Source: a virus. From it: a stretch of DNA of 20,907 bases. Below the pieces are notes generated by a model, which saw only the letters and a list, made by a program, of their open reading frames with translations, had not been told where the DNA came from and did not search any database. Of the stretch, positions 6,302 to 12,714 are shown piece by piece (within the stretch, counting starts at the first letter, position 1; the number at the start of each line of letters is the position of its first letter). The stretch spans positions 1-20,907 of the IMG/VR virus record IMGVR_UViG_3300043419_001111. The stretch is one strand, 5' to 3'. A program made the position numbers and the translations under genes.

Positions 6302-6329
6302 ACCATACCGCTCCATGCTCAGCCGTCAA
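6302..6329 (-). promoter_or_regulatory. Candidate sigma70-type promoter for the methyltransferase unit
   Basis: Reading the minus strand, TTGACG (plus 6324-6329) and TATGGT (plus 6302-6307) are separated by exactly 16 bases, a good match to -35 and -10 elements. The spacer is nearly filled by one copy of a repeat found twice more upstream (6364-6376 and 6385-6400), suggesting operator control. The predicted transcript start is near 6295, directly ahead of the first gene. Confidence 0.6.
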
Positions 6330-6400
6330 CAGGAAAAGTGAGGGAGTAGGAAAGAATGTTCTGTACCGCTCCATGCACCGCGGGATACCGCTCCATGCTC
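6305..6400. repeat. Three direct repeats TACCGCTCCATGC
   Basis: ATACCGCTCCATGCTC occurs identically at 6305-6320 and 6385-6400, and the 13-base core TACCGCTCCATGC occurs again at 6364-6376. The spacings are 57 and 23 bases. One copy lies between the -35 and -10 of the candidate minus-strand promoter and the other two lie upstream of it. Binding sites for a repressor are the simplest reading; the ribbon-helix-helix protein in the same unit is a candidate ligand. Confidence 0.75.
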
Positions 6401-6507
6401 GGGGCTCGGGGGTTCCGGATTTCGGGTTTCCGAATTCCGAATTCTGTATGGGGTATGGGCCGGTGCGGGGACTGCACATGAGCGGCGGGGCATGGCCCGG
6501 CATAAGG

Positions 6508-6552
6508 GTCGGACACGGCGTGTCTCACCTGGTCGGACATTGGGTGTCCGAT
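6508..6552. promoter_or_regulatory. Paired inverted repeats with GTCGGACA half-sites
   Basis: GTCGGACA occurs at 6508-6515 and 6532-6539, and its inverse TGTCCGA at 6545-6551. They form a perfect 7-base dyad TCGGACA-TTGGG-TGTCCGA (6533-6551), next to a second dyad GACAC-GGC-GTGTC (6512-6524). The stretch 6401-6594 holds no supportable gene; a plus-strand frame crossing it is antisense to real genes further on. Dyads with shared half-sites suggest a dimeric regulator, but hairpins in RNA are also possible. Confidence 0.5.
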
Positions 6553-6594
6553 GGGTGGGCGCCAGGTTGAAAGGGTGGGGGTCCGAATCAGGGC

Positions 6595-6628
6595 AAAGAA
6601 AAACCCCGCAGGGCGAACCATACGGGGC
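6595..6628 (-). terminator. Intrinsic terminator of the upstream minus-strand unit
   Basis: On the minus strand GCCCCGTATGG pairs with CCCTGCGGGGT around a TTCG tetraloop, with one mismatch and two G-T pairs, and is followed at once by TTTTTCTTT. This is a textbook intrinsic terminator. It lies 25 bases after the stop of the last small membrane protein gene, so it closes the unit that starts at 7861 and insulates it from the methyltransferase unit. Confidence 0.85.
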
Positions 6629-6652
6629 GAGTGTGAATGAGTGGCCTACTTG

Positions 6653-6745
6653 TCAGCCGTTGCCGGCAAGGGCGGAGAGGGCCATGAGGGCGACGAAGAG
6701 GGCGGCAAGGAGAAGATACCCAAGGGCGCGAAAGAGGTCGCTCAT
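6653..6745 (-). CDS. Tiny single-pass membrane protein (30 residues)
   Basis: This is a 30-residue protein starting MSDLFRALGYLLLAALF and ending LSALAGNG. About 20 residues (8-27) form a continuous hydrophobic helix with an Arg on the N-terminal side, so it is almost certainly a membrane micropeptide. The ATG lies 4 bases after the stop of the preceding gene (6750-7058), and the intrinsic terminator follows closely, both typical of a genuine last gene in an operon. A longer open frame running up to 7003 in the same frame is antiphase to the preceding gene and is rejected. Possible roles include host-membrane interaction or superinfection exclusion; none is shown by sequence. Confidence 0.6.
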   Translation of the reverse strand: MSDLFRALGYLLLAALFVALMALSALAGNG

Positions 6746-6749
6746 CGGC

Positions 6750-7058
6750 TCAGAAGAGTTGAATGACCACCCCGCCTTCGAACTCCACAACCTGCGTGTG
6801 ATCGCGGAGCCACTCCAGCGCCTCCTCCTCATCCGAGAACTCTTGGCCGTATTCCTTCGCGGCAAGGATGGCGCTGTCATGCTCCGCCCATTCGCAGCAA
6901 ATGCCCACGGGGTCCAGCTCAAGCTCAACGCCGCAAGAATCCTCGTAGTCTTCGAGGTACTCGAAGAGCGCGAAAAGAGCGGGACGGGAGAACTGGCTTT
7001 CACGGCCAGCGGCGCGGAAGGATTCGACGAATTGATAGGATGAGACTGTGGTTTTCAT
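6750..7058 (-). CDS. Conserved hypothetical acidic phage protein
   Basis: This 102-residue acidic protein starts MKTTVSSYQFVESFRAAGR. I recall similar sequences in many phage and prophage genomes, usually unannotated: an N-terminal FVESFRAAGRESQFSRPAL helix pair, then FEYLEDYEDSCGVELELDPVG, a CCEW segment, DEEEALEWLRDHT, and a closing strand VVEFEGGVVIQLF. I use the ATG at 7058 rather than the in-frame upstream start at 7097, which would add a Pro/Ser-rich tail across a hairpin. No Shine-Dalgarno sequence is present; the leader reads CAAACAAC. The negative charge recalls DNA-mimic proteins, but that is speculation. Confidence 0.75.
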   Translation of the reverse strand: MKTTVSSYQFVESFRAAGRESQFSRPALFALFEYLEDYEDSCGVELELDPVGICCEWAEHDSAILAAKEYGQEFSDEEEALEWLRDHTQVVEFEGGVVIQLF

Positions 7059-7127
7059 GTTGTTTGAATCGGGCGGTGATCGCCCGCCAGATGCCAAGAG
7101 GTTTCCCCCATGACACCGGACGGGGGA
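7059..7127. other. Short intergenic spacer with two inverted repeats
   Basis: The 69-base gap between two minus-strand genes contains CGGGCG-GTGAT-CGCCCG at 7070-7086 and TCCCCC/GGGGGA at 7104-7109 and 7122-7127 with a 12-base loop. Neither is followed by a T-run on the minus strand, so they are not obvious terminators. They may stabilise or attenuate the transcript between the two genes. Confidence 0.5.
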
Positions 7128-7751
7128 TCAGTTGGCCCACTCAATCGCACGACCCTGACGGGCTAGGTCGAAGCAATCGAACCGCTTGAACATGTCCGCG
7201 AACCGTTCCCACTGCCACTCGGACGGAGGCCGCACAGGCTCAAGCTCTCCAGACTCGGACACCGTGCACAGCACCGGAGTCACACGAATCGATGAGATGA
7301 GCACTTGGGATTCGACGTTGAACGCAAAATCCGGACACCAACCACCGAGTGGCCCGCCGAGAGTTCCCATGGTCTGGGTTGTCTCGAATCCAGCACCGAT
7401 CGAATCGAGGAACTTGAAAGCAGTCTCACGGTCGAAGAGCCCGGACATCTGCACATCCGAGATGCATGCCCAAAAGGCCTCACGCCCGAACCGTTCCTTG
7501 AGCTTGCGGCAGATCTGAAAACGGGTTTCACCGCGCACATCGTCCAAGCGATCTAGGATGGCCCGTGGAATAGATCCTTCCTTTGCGAGGTACTGGTACT
7601 CAGAGTCGAAAGGTTCCGAGGGTTCGACCGCAAGTCCGGGCCAAGCTTTCAAGACATCCGAAAGGGTTGTCTCACAGGGATGCCACTCGCACAGGTCCGG
7701 ATGTTCTCCAGAGAAGTTGGCGACGATTGAGAAGCCCAAGCGGTACTTCAC
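7128..7751 (-). CDS. Hypothetical protein of accessory unit (207 residues)
   Basis: This 207-residue soluble protein starts at a GTG that overlaps the stop of the tiny membrane gene upstream (GTGA). Its composition is mixed and globular, with many aromatic residues and several cysteines. Segments of note are WHPCETTLSDVLKAWPGL, a charged helical stretch DRLDDVRGETRFQICRKLKERFG, a Gly-rich turn TMGTLGGPLGGW, and a C-terminal helix EWQWERFADMFKRF. I recognise no family and no catalytic motif. It lies between membrane-protein and acidic-protein genes on one probable transcript, so it may work with them. There is no signal peptide. Confidence 0.65.
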   Translation of the reverse strand: MKYRLGFSIVANFSGEHPDLCEWHPCETTLSDVLKAWPGLAVEPSEPFDSEYQYLAKEGSIPRAILDRLDDVRGETRFQICRKLKERFGREAFWACISDVQMSGLFDRETAFKFLDSIGAGFETTQTMGTLGGPLGGWCPDFAFNVESQVLISSIRVTPVLCTVSESGELEPVRPPSEWQWERFADMFKRFDCFDLARQGRAIEWAN

Positions 7752-7861
7752 AGGGCACCTCCAATGAAGAACTGCGCGAAGCAGTAGCCGAGGAAGCCGA
7801 GGACGAGGGCGCAGGCGATGAGAAGGACCAGCGCGGACAGTAGGTTTTTGAGGGAACGCAT
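7748..7861 (-). CDS. Tiny single-pass membrane protein (37 residues)
   Basis: This 37-residue protein starts MRSLKNLLSALVLLIACALV and continues with a hydrophobic GFLGYCFAQFF stretch. A basic N-terminus followed by about 20 hydrophobic residues predicts one membrane helix or an uncleaved signal anchor; the Cys residues do not sit in a clear lipobox. Its TGA overlaps the GTG start of the 207-residue gene, which argues that it is translated. It is the first gene of the accessory minus-strand unit, downstream of a candidate promoter at 7900-7928. With the 30-residue membrane protein at the other end of the unit it forms an unusual pair. The function is unknown. Confidence 0.6.
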   Translation of the reverse strand: MRSLKNLLSALVLLIACALVLGFLGYCFAQFFIGGAL

Positions 7862-7880
7862 AGGTTTTTGGAGGAACCGA
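7841..7880. repeat. Tandem 20-base imperfect direct repeat
   Basis: Two adjacent 20-base copies, each beginning TAGGTTTTTG, lie at 7841-7860 and 7861-7880 and differ at only a few bases. The first copy encodes the start of the 37-residue membrane protein (RSLKNL on the minus strand) and the second is its untranslated leader. A recent local duplication fits. It may also place two binding sites at the translation start. Confidence 0.7.
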
Positions 7881-7890
7881 CTATCGGTTC
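7874..7890. promoter_or_regulatory. 17-base dyad at the start of the accessory minus unit
   Basis: GAACCGA and TCGGTTC form a perfect 7-base inverted repeat around CTA. The dyad sits just after the transcript start predicted for the minus-strand promoter at 7900-7928, a classic position for an operator or for a 5' hairpin that protects the mRNA. Confidence 0.55.
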
Positions 7891-7899
7891 ACGGGGGAG

Positions 7900-7928
7900 A
7901 GGATCGCACGGGAGACTGCACTTGTCAA
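7900..7928 (-). promoter_or_regulatory. Candidate promoter for the accessory minus-strand unit
   Basis: On the minus strand a perfect TTGACA (plus 7923-7928) is followed after 17 bases by GATCCT (plus 7900-7905), which matches only three positions of the -10 consensus. On the plus strand TTGTCA at 7922-7927 overlaps it, with TATTTC 15 bases downstream, so a divergent promoter for the packaging genes may share this spot. The minus-strand call is moderate and the plus-strand call weak. Confidence 0.4.
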
Positions 7929-7981
7929 CACTGATGCACAAATATTTCAGGATGGTTCACTTTGTGGGGCAAAGTGGGGGG

Positions 7982-8431
7982 ATGGCCAAGAGGAAGGGGA
8001 ACAAGGAAGCAAGCGCCGTCCAGGTGATCGAAAAGGTGGAGGTCGAGAAGCCAAAGGCGAAGATTGGGAGACCTGAAAAGTCCGTTTCTTCCGAACAGAA
8101 AAAAATAGCCCTGCGTGCTGCGTATCTCGGGATGCCTGAGGATCGGGTCGCCGTGCTCTGCGGTTTCTCCTGTGGGAACCCGGCGGGTTGGGGACAATAT
8201 CTCATTCGGCATCCGGAGTTCAAACGGGAGCTTGAAAGTGCCAGGGTCACTGGAGAAGTGGAGATGCAAAGCCGAGTGTTGGATGCATCAATGGGGTGGC
8301 AGGGTGCCGCGTGGTTACTAGAAAGAACCAGAGGCTACGTTGCCCGTGCCCAATTGGAACACACTGGTAAAGGTGGGAAGGAACTCTCAGTATCCGGTGC
8401 CCTACTAGGTGCCTTCGGAGGTGGGAAATAA
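7982..8431 (+). CDS. terS: Terminase small subunit
   Basis: This 149-residue protein should recognise the packaging site on phage DNA and load the large terminase subunit. The ATG at 7982 is preferred over an in-frame ATG at 7868: it is preceded by a G-rich GTGGGGGG, while the extra 38 residues would cross the divergent control region. Residues 1-35 are a Lys-rich tail. Residues 38-75 form a helical HTH-like region (SEQKKIALRAAYLGM, then RVAVLCGFS), followed by the HPEFKRELESARVTGEVEM helix. The sequence GWQGAAWLLERTRGYVAR and the HTGKGGKELSV tail are hallmarks I associate with small terminases. It is followed by the large subunit after a G/C-run spacer. Confidence 0.8.
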   Translation: MAKRKGNKEASAVQVIEKVEVEKPKAKIGRPEKSVSSEQKKIALRAAYLGMPEDRVAVLCGFSCGNPAGWGQYLIRHPEFKRELESARVTGEVEMQSRVLDASMGWQGAAWLLERTRGYVARAQLEHTGKGGKELSVSGALLGAFGGGK

Positions 8432-8509
8432 CACCACGGGGGGGGGACGACCCCCAAGAGGGGGGTGGGTGTTACCTGTATACCCCCTCCTCCTTCCACA
8501 CTCAATTTT
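8432..8509 (+). other. G/C-tract spacer between terminase genes
   Basis: The 78-base gap contains nine consecutive G (8438-8446), CCCCC at 8451-8455, GGGGGG at 8460-8465 and GGG at 8467-8469. The first G-run can pair with the C-run (GGGGG-ACGA-CCCCC), and the C-run can instead pair with the second G-run. The G tracts could also form a quadruplex. It lies exactly where packaging sites often occur in phages, but no cos or pac site can be proved by eye. Confidence 0.5.
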
Positions 8510-10045
8510 ATGGCAGTCAAGCAAATTAAGCGTAAGAAATCCCCTTCACTCGGAATGGGTTCTCACATCCCTGCGTGGAAGCAGCGCAAGCTCTTGGAGG
8601 AGGCGCAGCAGTTGAAGAACTTCCCTAAGATGATGCTTGGCCTACGCGATACCTACCCTTGGCAGGAGGCGGTGCTTGGGGCGTTGAACGAGAAGCACTC
8701 AAAGGTGGCGCTCAAAGCCGCGAATGGTTCGGGCAAGACGAGCATGGTCGCCGCGAGTGCCGTGATCTGGCACATGCTCCGCTGGCCGGGGAGTTTGGTC
8801 GTCTGTACGGCAGGTGTGTACCGACAGGTGGCCGACGCTCTGTGGCCGCACCTGCGGAAGATGATCAATGGGTTGGGTGGCGAGGAGAACGGCTTCTCGA
8901 TCAAGGATGGCGAGATCCGCTATGTGTACCCGAAGAAAGTGGATGGGCAGGAGCTGATCAGCCGGTGCATCGGGTTCAGCGCGAGCAACCCGGAGAAGGC
9001 TGAGGGCTGGCACGTACAGGGTCCGAGCAATGACCTGATGTACATTGTCGACGAGGCGAAGGCGGTACCGGACGGGATATTCCAGTCGATGGAGCGGTGC
9101 CAGCCGACGCGGACGCTCCTCATGAGCAGCCCGGGCGGCTCCTCCGGGTACTTCTACGATGTCTTCCGCCGCAATGACGGCAAGTGGCAGACCTTCACGG
9201 TGACCGCTTACGACTGTCCGCATATCCGGAAGGAGTGGATTGATGAGCAGATGGCCCGCTGGGGCGAGGGTCACCCGCTGGTGCGCTCGATGATCTACGC
9301 GGAGTTCATGGAGGATGACGGGAGCCTCACCGCGGTCAAAACCGCCGACTGGCAGAAGGTTGTCAGTGGCCCGCCCAAGGAGGAGACCGACGGCCACCGC
9401 CTGACCGCGGGCTGCGATTTCAGCGCCGGAGGCGACGAGAGCGTGATGGTGGTGAGGCAGGGGAACACGGTGAAGGCCCTGATCCGATGGCGGGACAAGG
9501 ACACGATGGCCAGCGTGGGCCGGTTCATCGCGGAGTTCAGGAAGTGGAAGCTGAAGGCTGAGGATATCTACGCGGATGTGGGTGGCATGGGTGTGGTGAT
9601 GTGCGACGCGCTCCGGGCCGAGGGCTGGGATGTGAGGCGTGTGAACTTCGGGGAGCGGGCGATTCGGGATGATCAGTTCGTGAACCGTGCGGCGGAGATG
9701 TGGATTGAGTTCGGTCGGATGGTGGAGGAGGGGAAGGTGAATCTGGGACCGGTAGGGACCGACGAGGTGCTGCTCCAGCAGTTCGTGAGCCGCAAGGTGC
9801 GGACCAACGGGAAGGGGAAGCTCACGCTGGAGGGGAAGGATGAACTCCGCGCTCGCGGGGTGAATAGTCCGGATAGGGCGGATGCGATGGTGCTGGCCTT
9901 CTGCGGTGGTGGCGGGAAGCGGATGGATGAGTACATGAAGGCGCTGGGCGATGACGGGCGGAGCCTGCTGGAACGGATGGAGGATGAGCTGGGCGCGATT
10001 GAGCCTGAGGGGGTTGCGCTTGCTGGTTGCGAGGTGGGGGGATAA
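8510..10045 (+). CDS. terL: Terminase large subunit (packaging ATPase-nuclease)
   Basis: This 511-residue motor protein translocates phage DNA into the prohead and cuts it. The ATPase half has Walker A ANGSGKTS at 71-78 (Lys76), a Walker B MYIVDE at 177-182 with Asp181-Glu182, and a coupling motif MSSPGGSSG at 205-213. The RNase H-like nuclease half has GCDFSAGGDE at 301-310 with Asp303, ADVGG with Asp357, and SPDRADAM with Asp455 and Asp458, the expected acidic set. I use the ATG at 8510 (MAVKQIKRKKS); an upstream in-frame GTG at 8465 would read through the G/C tracts. No Shine-Dalgarno sequence precedes 8510. The length is normal for the family. Confidence 0.93.
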   Translation: MAVKQIKRKKSPSLGMGSHIPAWKQRKLLEEAQQLKNFPKMMLGLRDTYPWQEAVLGALNEKHSKVALKAANGSGKTSMVAASAVIWHMLRWPGSLVVCTAGVYRQVADALWPHLRKMINGLGGEENGFSIKDGEIRYVYPKKVDGQELISRCIGFSASNPEKAEGWHVQGPSNDLMYIVDEAKAVPDGIFQSMERCQPTRTLLMSSPGGSSGYFYDVFRRNDGKWQTFTVTAYDCPHIRKEWIDEQMARWGEGHPLVRSMIYAEFMEDDGSLTAVKTADWQKVVSGPPKEETDGHRLTAGCDFSAGGDESVMVVRQGNTVKALIRWRDKDTMASVGRFIAEFRKWKLKAEDIYADVGGMGVVMCDALRAEGWDVRRVNFGERAIRDDQFVNRAAEMWIEFGRMVEEGKVNLGPVGTDEVLLQQFVSRKVRTNGKGKLTLEGKDELRARGVNSPDRADAMVLAFCGGGGKRMDEYMKALGDDGRSLLERMEDELGAIEPEGVALAGCEVGG

Positions 10046-10058
10046 GAGGAGGGGAGGA
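10046..10058 (+). promoter_or_regulatory. Strong ribosome binding site for the portal gene
   Basis: GAGGAGGGGAGGA holds AGGAGG at 10047-10052 and GGAGG at 10053-10057, six bases before the ATG at 10064. It stands out because most starts in this window have no such element, so the portal may be translated with unusual efficiency or independence. Confidence 0.8.
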
Positions 10059-10063
10059 CATTT

Positions 10064-11962
10064 ATGATGACCGATAAACAGCGGAGTTCGTTGCAGGGGC
10101 AGATTGTCGAGGCTGTGGGCCAGCGTAGCCCGTGGGAGCTGCGGCAGACGAGGTGGTACGAGCTGCGGCACCATGGATTGCGCCGTACGAACAAGCCCTG
10201 GCCGAAGGCCGCGGACCTGCACTGGCCGCTGATCGATACGGCGATCGAGAAGCTGAAGCCGCTCTTCCTCCAGCAGGCGCTGGGCATGGATGTGGTGGCC
10301 AGCTTTGTGCCGATGCGCCAGCAGTTGAACGCGTACACGAAGGTCGCGGAGGACTGGTTCAATTATAAGATCCGGGAGAAGACCAACTTCACGGATGAGG
10401 TCCTGAGCTGGGTGGATTACACGCTGATGAGCGGGCGCGGGGTGATGAAGTGCTTCTGGAATCCTGGGGACAAGCGGGTGGGATTCGAGGCGGTGGACCC
10501 GATGTATTTCGTGGTGCCGGCCTATACGGTGGATCTTCAGGATGCGGACTGGGCGGTGCATGTGATGCCGATGAGTGTCCCGGCGTACAAGCGCATGGCT
10601 GGCCAGTTCGGGTGGAAGGCGGACTCGAAAACGATCGAGAAGATCCGGGGGAATCCGCAGGAGGATGACAATATCCCTGGGGCGGCGACCGAGGACGATG
10701 CGAAGCAGTTGCGCGAGGGTATCACTTACACCAACAACACCGATGGAGTGATTGTCTGGGAGGTGTACCGGAAGCGGGATGACGGGGTGTGGGAGGTGTA
10801 TCTGTACAGCCCGGCTGCGGTGGATCTGGACCTGCGCGATCCCATGGAGCTGCCCTACGACCATGGCCAACTGCCGTTCGTGGATTTCCCGTACGAGATC
10901 AAGGACAAGGGCTGGTTCAGCCCGAGAGGCGTGTGCGAGATCTTGGCTCCGTTCGAGCTGTCCATGACCTCGATGTGGAACCACAAGCACGACGCGATGA
11001 CGCTGTACAACCGGCCTCTGTTCCGGGCGGAGCGGGAGTTGCCGAACAGCATCAACCTGAGGTTCCAGCCGGGTCAGATCTTGCCCTATGGCGTGGCTCC
11101 GGTGCAGATGCCTCAGCCTCCGGTGAGCTTTGATCAGGAGCTGAACCAGACCCGGGCGGTGGCGGAGAACCGGATCGGGAGCCCGGATTACGCGATGGGC
11201 AGTGTGATGAGCGGTGGCAGCGACCGGAGAACCGCGACCGAGATCCAGAGCATCAACGCTCAGTCGATGCAGAGCGGTGATCTCCGGGCGCGGCTGTTCC
11301 GTATGGCGCTGGGCAAGCTCTATCGTCAGGCGTGGGGGCTCTACATCCAGTACGATGCCAAGAGCTTGCGCTATCGGTTCGCGGAGGACTCGCTGGAGGC
11401 GGATCCGGTGGCGCTGCACGATCAGTACGAGCTGGAGCCGAAGGGTGGAATGGACATGGTGAGCCGGCAGATGATGATCCAGCAGGCCATCAATCGGAAG
11501 CAGTTGTTCATGAACTCGCCCTGGGTGGATCAGGTGGAGCTGGACAAGAGCATCATGGAATTGGACGACCCGAGCCTCGTGAAGCGGCTGCTCCGGGATC
11601 CGGGCCAGAAGGCGGCGGACGAGCTGGAGGACGAGACCAAGACGATCCCGACGCTGCTTGTGGGCATTCCGGTGCCTGCCAAGCCCGGCCAGAACTATGC
11701 GGGTCGGATCGGTGTGCTGATGCAGTACCTGAATGGCGCGATGCAGCAGGGCCAGCAGTTGAGCCCGGTGAGCAAGAACGCGTTCATGATGCGGATCGAT
11801 AGCCTGTTGCAGGGGTATGAACAGGTGGCGACGAACGAGGCGCGGAAGCTGCGGAAGGAGATCCAGAAGTTCTTCGAGAGCACGGGCATGCTAGCCGCTC
11901 CAGCGGCGCAAGCCCCCGCTCCGGTTCCCGCTCCGGCTCCTGAACAAGCCCAGATGATGTGA
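10064..11962 (+). CDS. Portal (head-tail connector) protein
   Basis: This 632-residue protein is expected to form the dodecameric ring at one vertex of the head through which DNA enters and leaves. Supporting features are its place right after the large terminase, its size, an N-terminal helical region (ELRQTRWYELRHHG), the mixed beta wing segment near residues 170-290, and the sequence SDRRTATEIQSINAQS starting at 386, a (R)TATE motif typical of podovirus-like portals. The C-terminus is Ala/Pro-rich (APAPVPAPAP) and probably disordered or barrel-related. Two ATGs begin the gene (10064 and 10067). I place it in the portal superfamily rather than a named subfamily. Confidence 0.85.
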   Translation: MMTDKQRSSLQGQIVEAVGQRSPWELRQTRWYELRHHGLRRTNKPWPKAADLHWPLIDTAIEKLKPLFLQQALGMDVVASFVPMRQQLNAYTKVAEDWFNYKIREKTNFTDEVLSWVDYTLMSGRGVMKCFWNPGDKRVGFEAVDPMYFVVPAYTVDLQDADWAVHVMPMSVPAYKRMAGQFGWKADSKTIEKIRGNPQEDDNIPGAATEDDAKQLREGITYTNNTDGVIVWEVYRKRDDGVWEVYLYSPAAVDLDLRDPMELPYDHGQLPFVDFPYEIKDKGWFSPRGVCEILAPFELSMTSMWNHKHDAMTLYNRPLFRAERELPNSINLRFQPGQILPYGVAPVQMPQPPVSFDQELNQTRAVAENRIGSPDYAMGSVMSGGSDRRTATEIQSINAQSMQSGDLRARLFRMALGKLYRQAWGLYIQYDAKSLRYRFAEDSLEADPVALHDQYELEPKGGMDMVSRQMMIQQAINRKQLFMNSPWVDQVELDKSIMELDDPSLVKRLLRDPGQKAADELEDETKTIPTLLVGIPVPAKPGQNYAGRIGVLMQYLNGAMQQGQQLSPVSKNAFMMRIDSLLQGYEQVATNEARKLRKEIQKFFESTGMLAAPAAQAPAPVPAPAPEQAQMM

Positions 11963-12291
11963 TGATCACCGTGACCTGTAAGGATTGCCGATTCTATTGT
12001 GTGGACGGGACTTGCCGCAGGTTCCCGCCCGCTGGGAGGCCGAGTTGTTGGCCTACTCTCAATGCCAACGACTGGTGCGGCGAGTTTGAGGCAAAGAAGG
12101 TTATGATACCGCTCACCGAGGGAACCGTCGTCCAATGCAACATCGCGCCGGCGACCCCGCGGGAGATCGAGCCGGGAGGGTTACAGGCGCTTGAGGAGGG
12201 CGTGGCTCCGAAGGTCCGGTTCCAGCGGAAGAAGCCCGCTGTGTCCGATCTCAAGGAGATTCAGGAAACACCGTTGTTCGGAGGCGAATGA
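11962..12291 (+). CDS. Cys-rich small protein following the portal
   Basis: This is a 109-residue protein. The ATG at 11962 shares its A with the portal stop (TGATG); a GTG three bases upstream also overlaps. The first 42 residues hold a compact Cys pattern: Cys6, Cys9, Cys13, Cys18, Cys29 and Cys39, with CRRFPP and a DWCGEFE signature. I recall this pattern from small phage proteins of unknown function, probably binding zinc or an iron-sulfur cluster. The remainder is hydrophilic, ending in LFGGE. A structural or assembly role is suggested only by its place between portal and capsid genes. Confidence 0.75.
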   Translation: MITVTCKDCRFYCVDGTCRRFPPAGRPSCWPTLNANDWCGEFEAKKVMIPLTEGTVVQCNIAPATPREIEPGGLQALEEGVAPKVRFQRKKPAVSDLKEIQETPLFGGE

Positions 12292-12292
12292 T

Positions 12293-12538
12293 ATGGCTGA
12301 ATACCAAGGCAAGAAGGTAGCGCTCAACAAGCCCTTCTATACTCCGGGAGAGAAGAAGAAGAAGGCGGTGTATGTACGGAACCCGAAGGGCACTGTGATC
12401 AAGGTCCGATTCGGCGATCCGAATATGGAGATCAAGAAGGACAACCCTGAGCGGCGGAAGAACTTCCGCGCACGGCATAACTGCGATACGGCCACGGACA
12501 AGACCACGCCGCGGCATTGGTCGTGCAAAGCCTGGTGA
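12293..12538 (+). CDS. Conserved small phage protein with FRARHNC signature
   Basis: This 81-residue basic protein starts at 12293 with a GGAGG about nine bases upstream. A Lys-rich N-terminus (TPGEKKKKAVYVRN) leads to beta-type VIKVRFGDPNMEIKKDNPERRKNFRARHNC and a final WSCKAW. The GDPNMEI...RR-FRARHNC...W-SC--W pattern is one I recall from many phages, where it sits near capsid genes and is usually listed as a domain of unknown function. The two Cys and one His may bind metal. A role in the virion or in capsid maturation is plausible by position, but I cannot support a specific activity. Confidence 0.8.
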   Translation: MAEYQGKKVALNKPFYTPGEKKKKAVYVRNPKGTVIKVRFGDPNMEIKKDNPERRKNFRARHNCDTATDKTTPRHWSCKAW

Positions 12539-12550
12539 CCCATTTCCAAC

Positions 12551-12712
12551 ATGAAGAAGAAATCCAAGTTCAGTAAGCTCGCCACCCAGCTCAAGAAAGA
12601 GGGTGCCGATGATCCCAAGGCCCTTGCCGCGTGGATCGGTCGCAAGAAGCTCGGTGCCGCTGAGTTCATGCGCCGTCAGGCCGCGGGTCGGAAGAAGGCC
12701 GCCAGCAAGTAA
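12551..12712 (+). CDS. Very small basic phage protein (53 residues)
   Basis: This 53-residue protein reads MKKKSKFSKLATQLKKEGAD, then DPKALAAWIGRKKLGAAEFM and a basic tail RRQAAGRKKAASK. The LAAWIGRKKxG motif recurs, as I recall, in tiny phage proteins next to the FRARHNC-type protein, which supports calling it real. It is about one-third Lys/Arg and predicted helical, so DNA or scaffold binding in the head is conceivable. The leader before the ATG is CCATTTCCAAC, without a Shine-Dalgarno sequence. Confidence 0.75.
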   Translation: MKKKSKFSKLATQLKKEGADDPKALAAWIGRKKLGAAEFMRRQAAGRKKAASK

Positions 12713-12714
12713 TC

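Noticed and set aside
4350-6306. A complete restriction-modification system
   Set aside because: Only the methyltransferase has recognisable motifs; neither neighbour shows a nuclease signature, so an orphan phage methyltransferase is the safer call.
6492-7043. A 183-codon plus-strand open frame
   Set aside because: It runs antisense through the terminator, the 30-residue membrane gene and the conserved acidic protein; composition is that of a shadow.
7868-7981. N-terminal extension of the small terminase to an ATG at 7868
   Set aside because: It would translate the divergent promoter region; the 38 extra residues do not look conserved, and 7982 has a G-rich leader.
8465-8509. GTG start for the large terminase at 8465
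   Set aside because: It would encode VTCIPPPPSTLNF from C-tract DNA; the ATG at 8510 begins a normal Lys-rich terminase N-terminus. Not fully excluded.
8699-11419. A 906-codon open frame antisense to the terminase and portal genes
   Set aside because: It is in exact codon register with both sense genes, so it stays open simply because they avoid TTA, CTA and TCA codons. Its product is His/Arg/Pro/Leu-rich without domain patterns.
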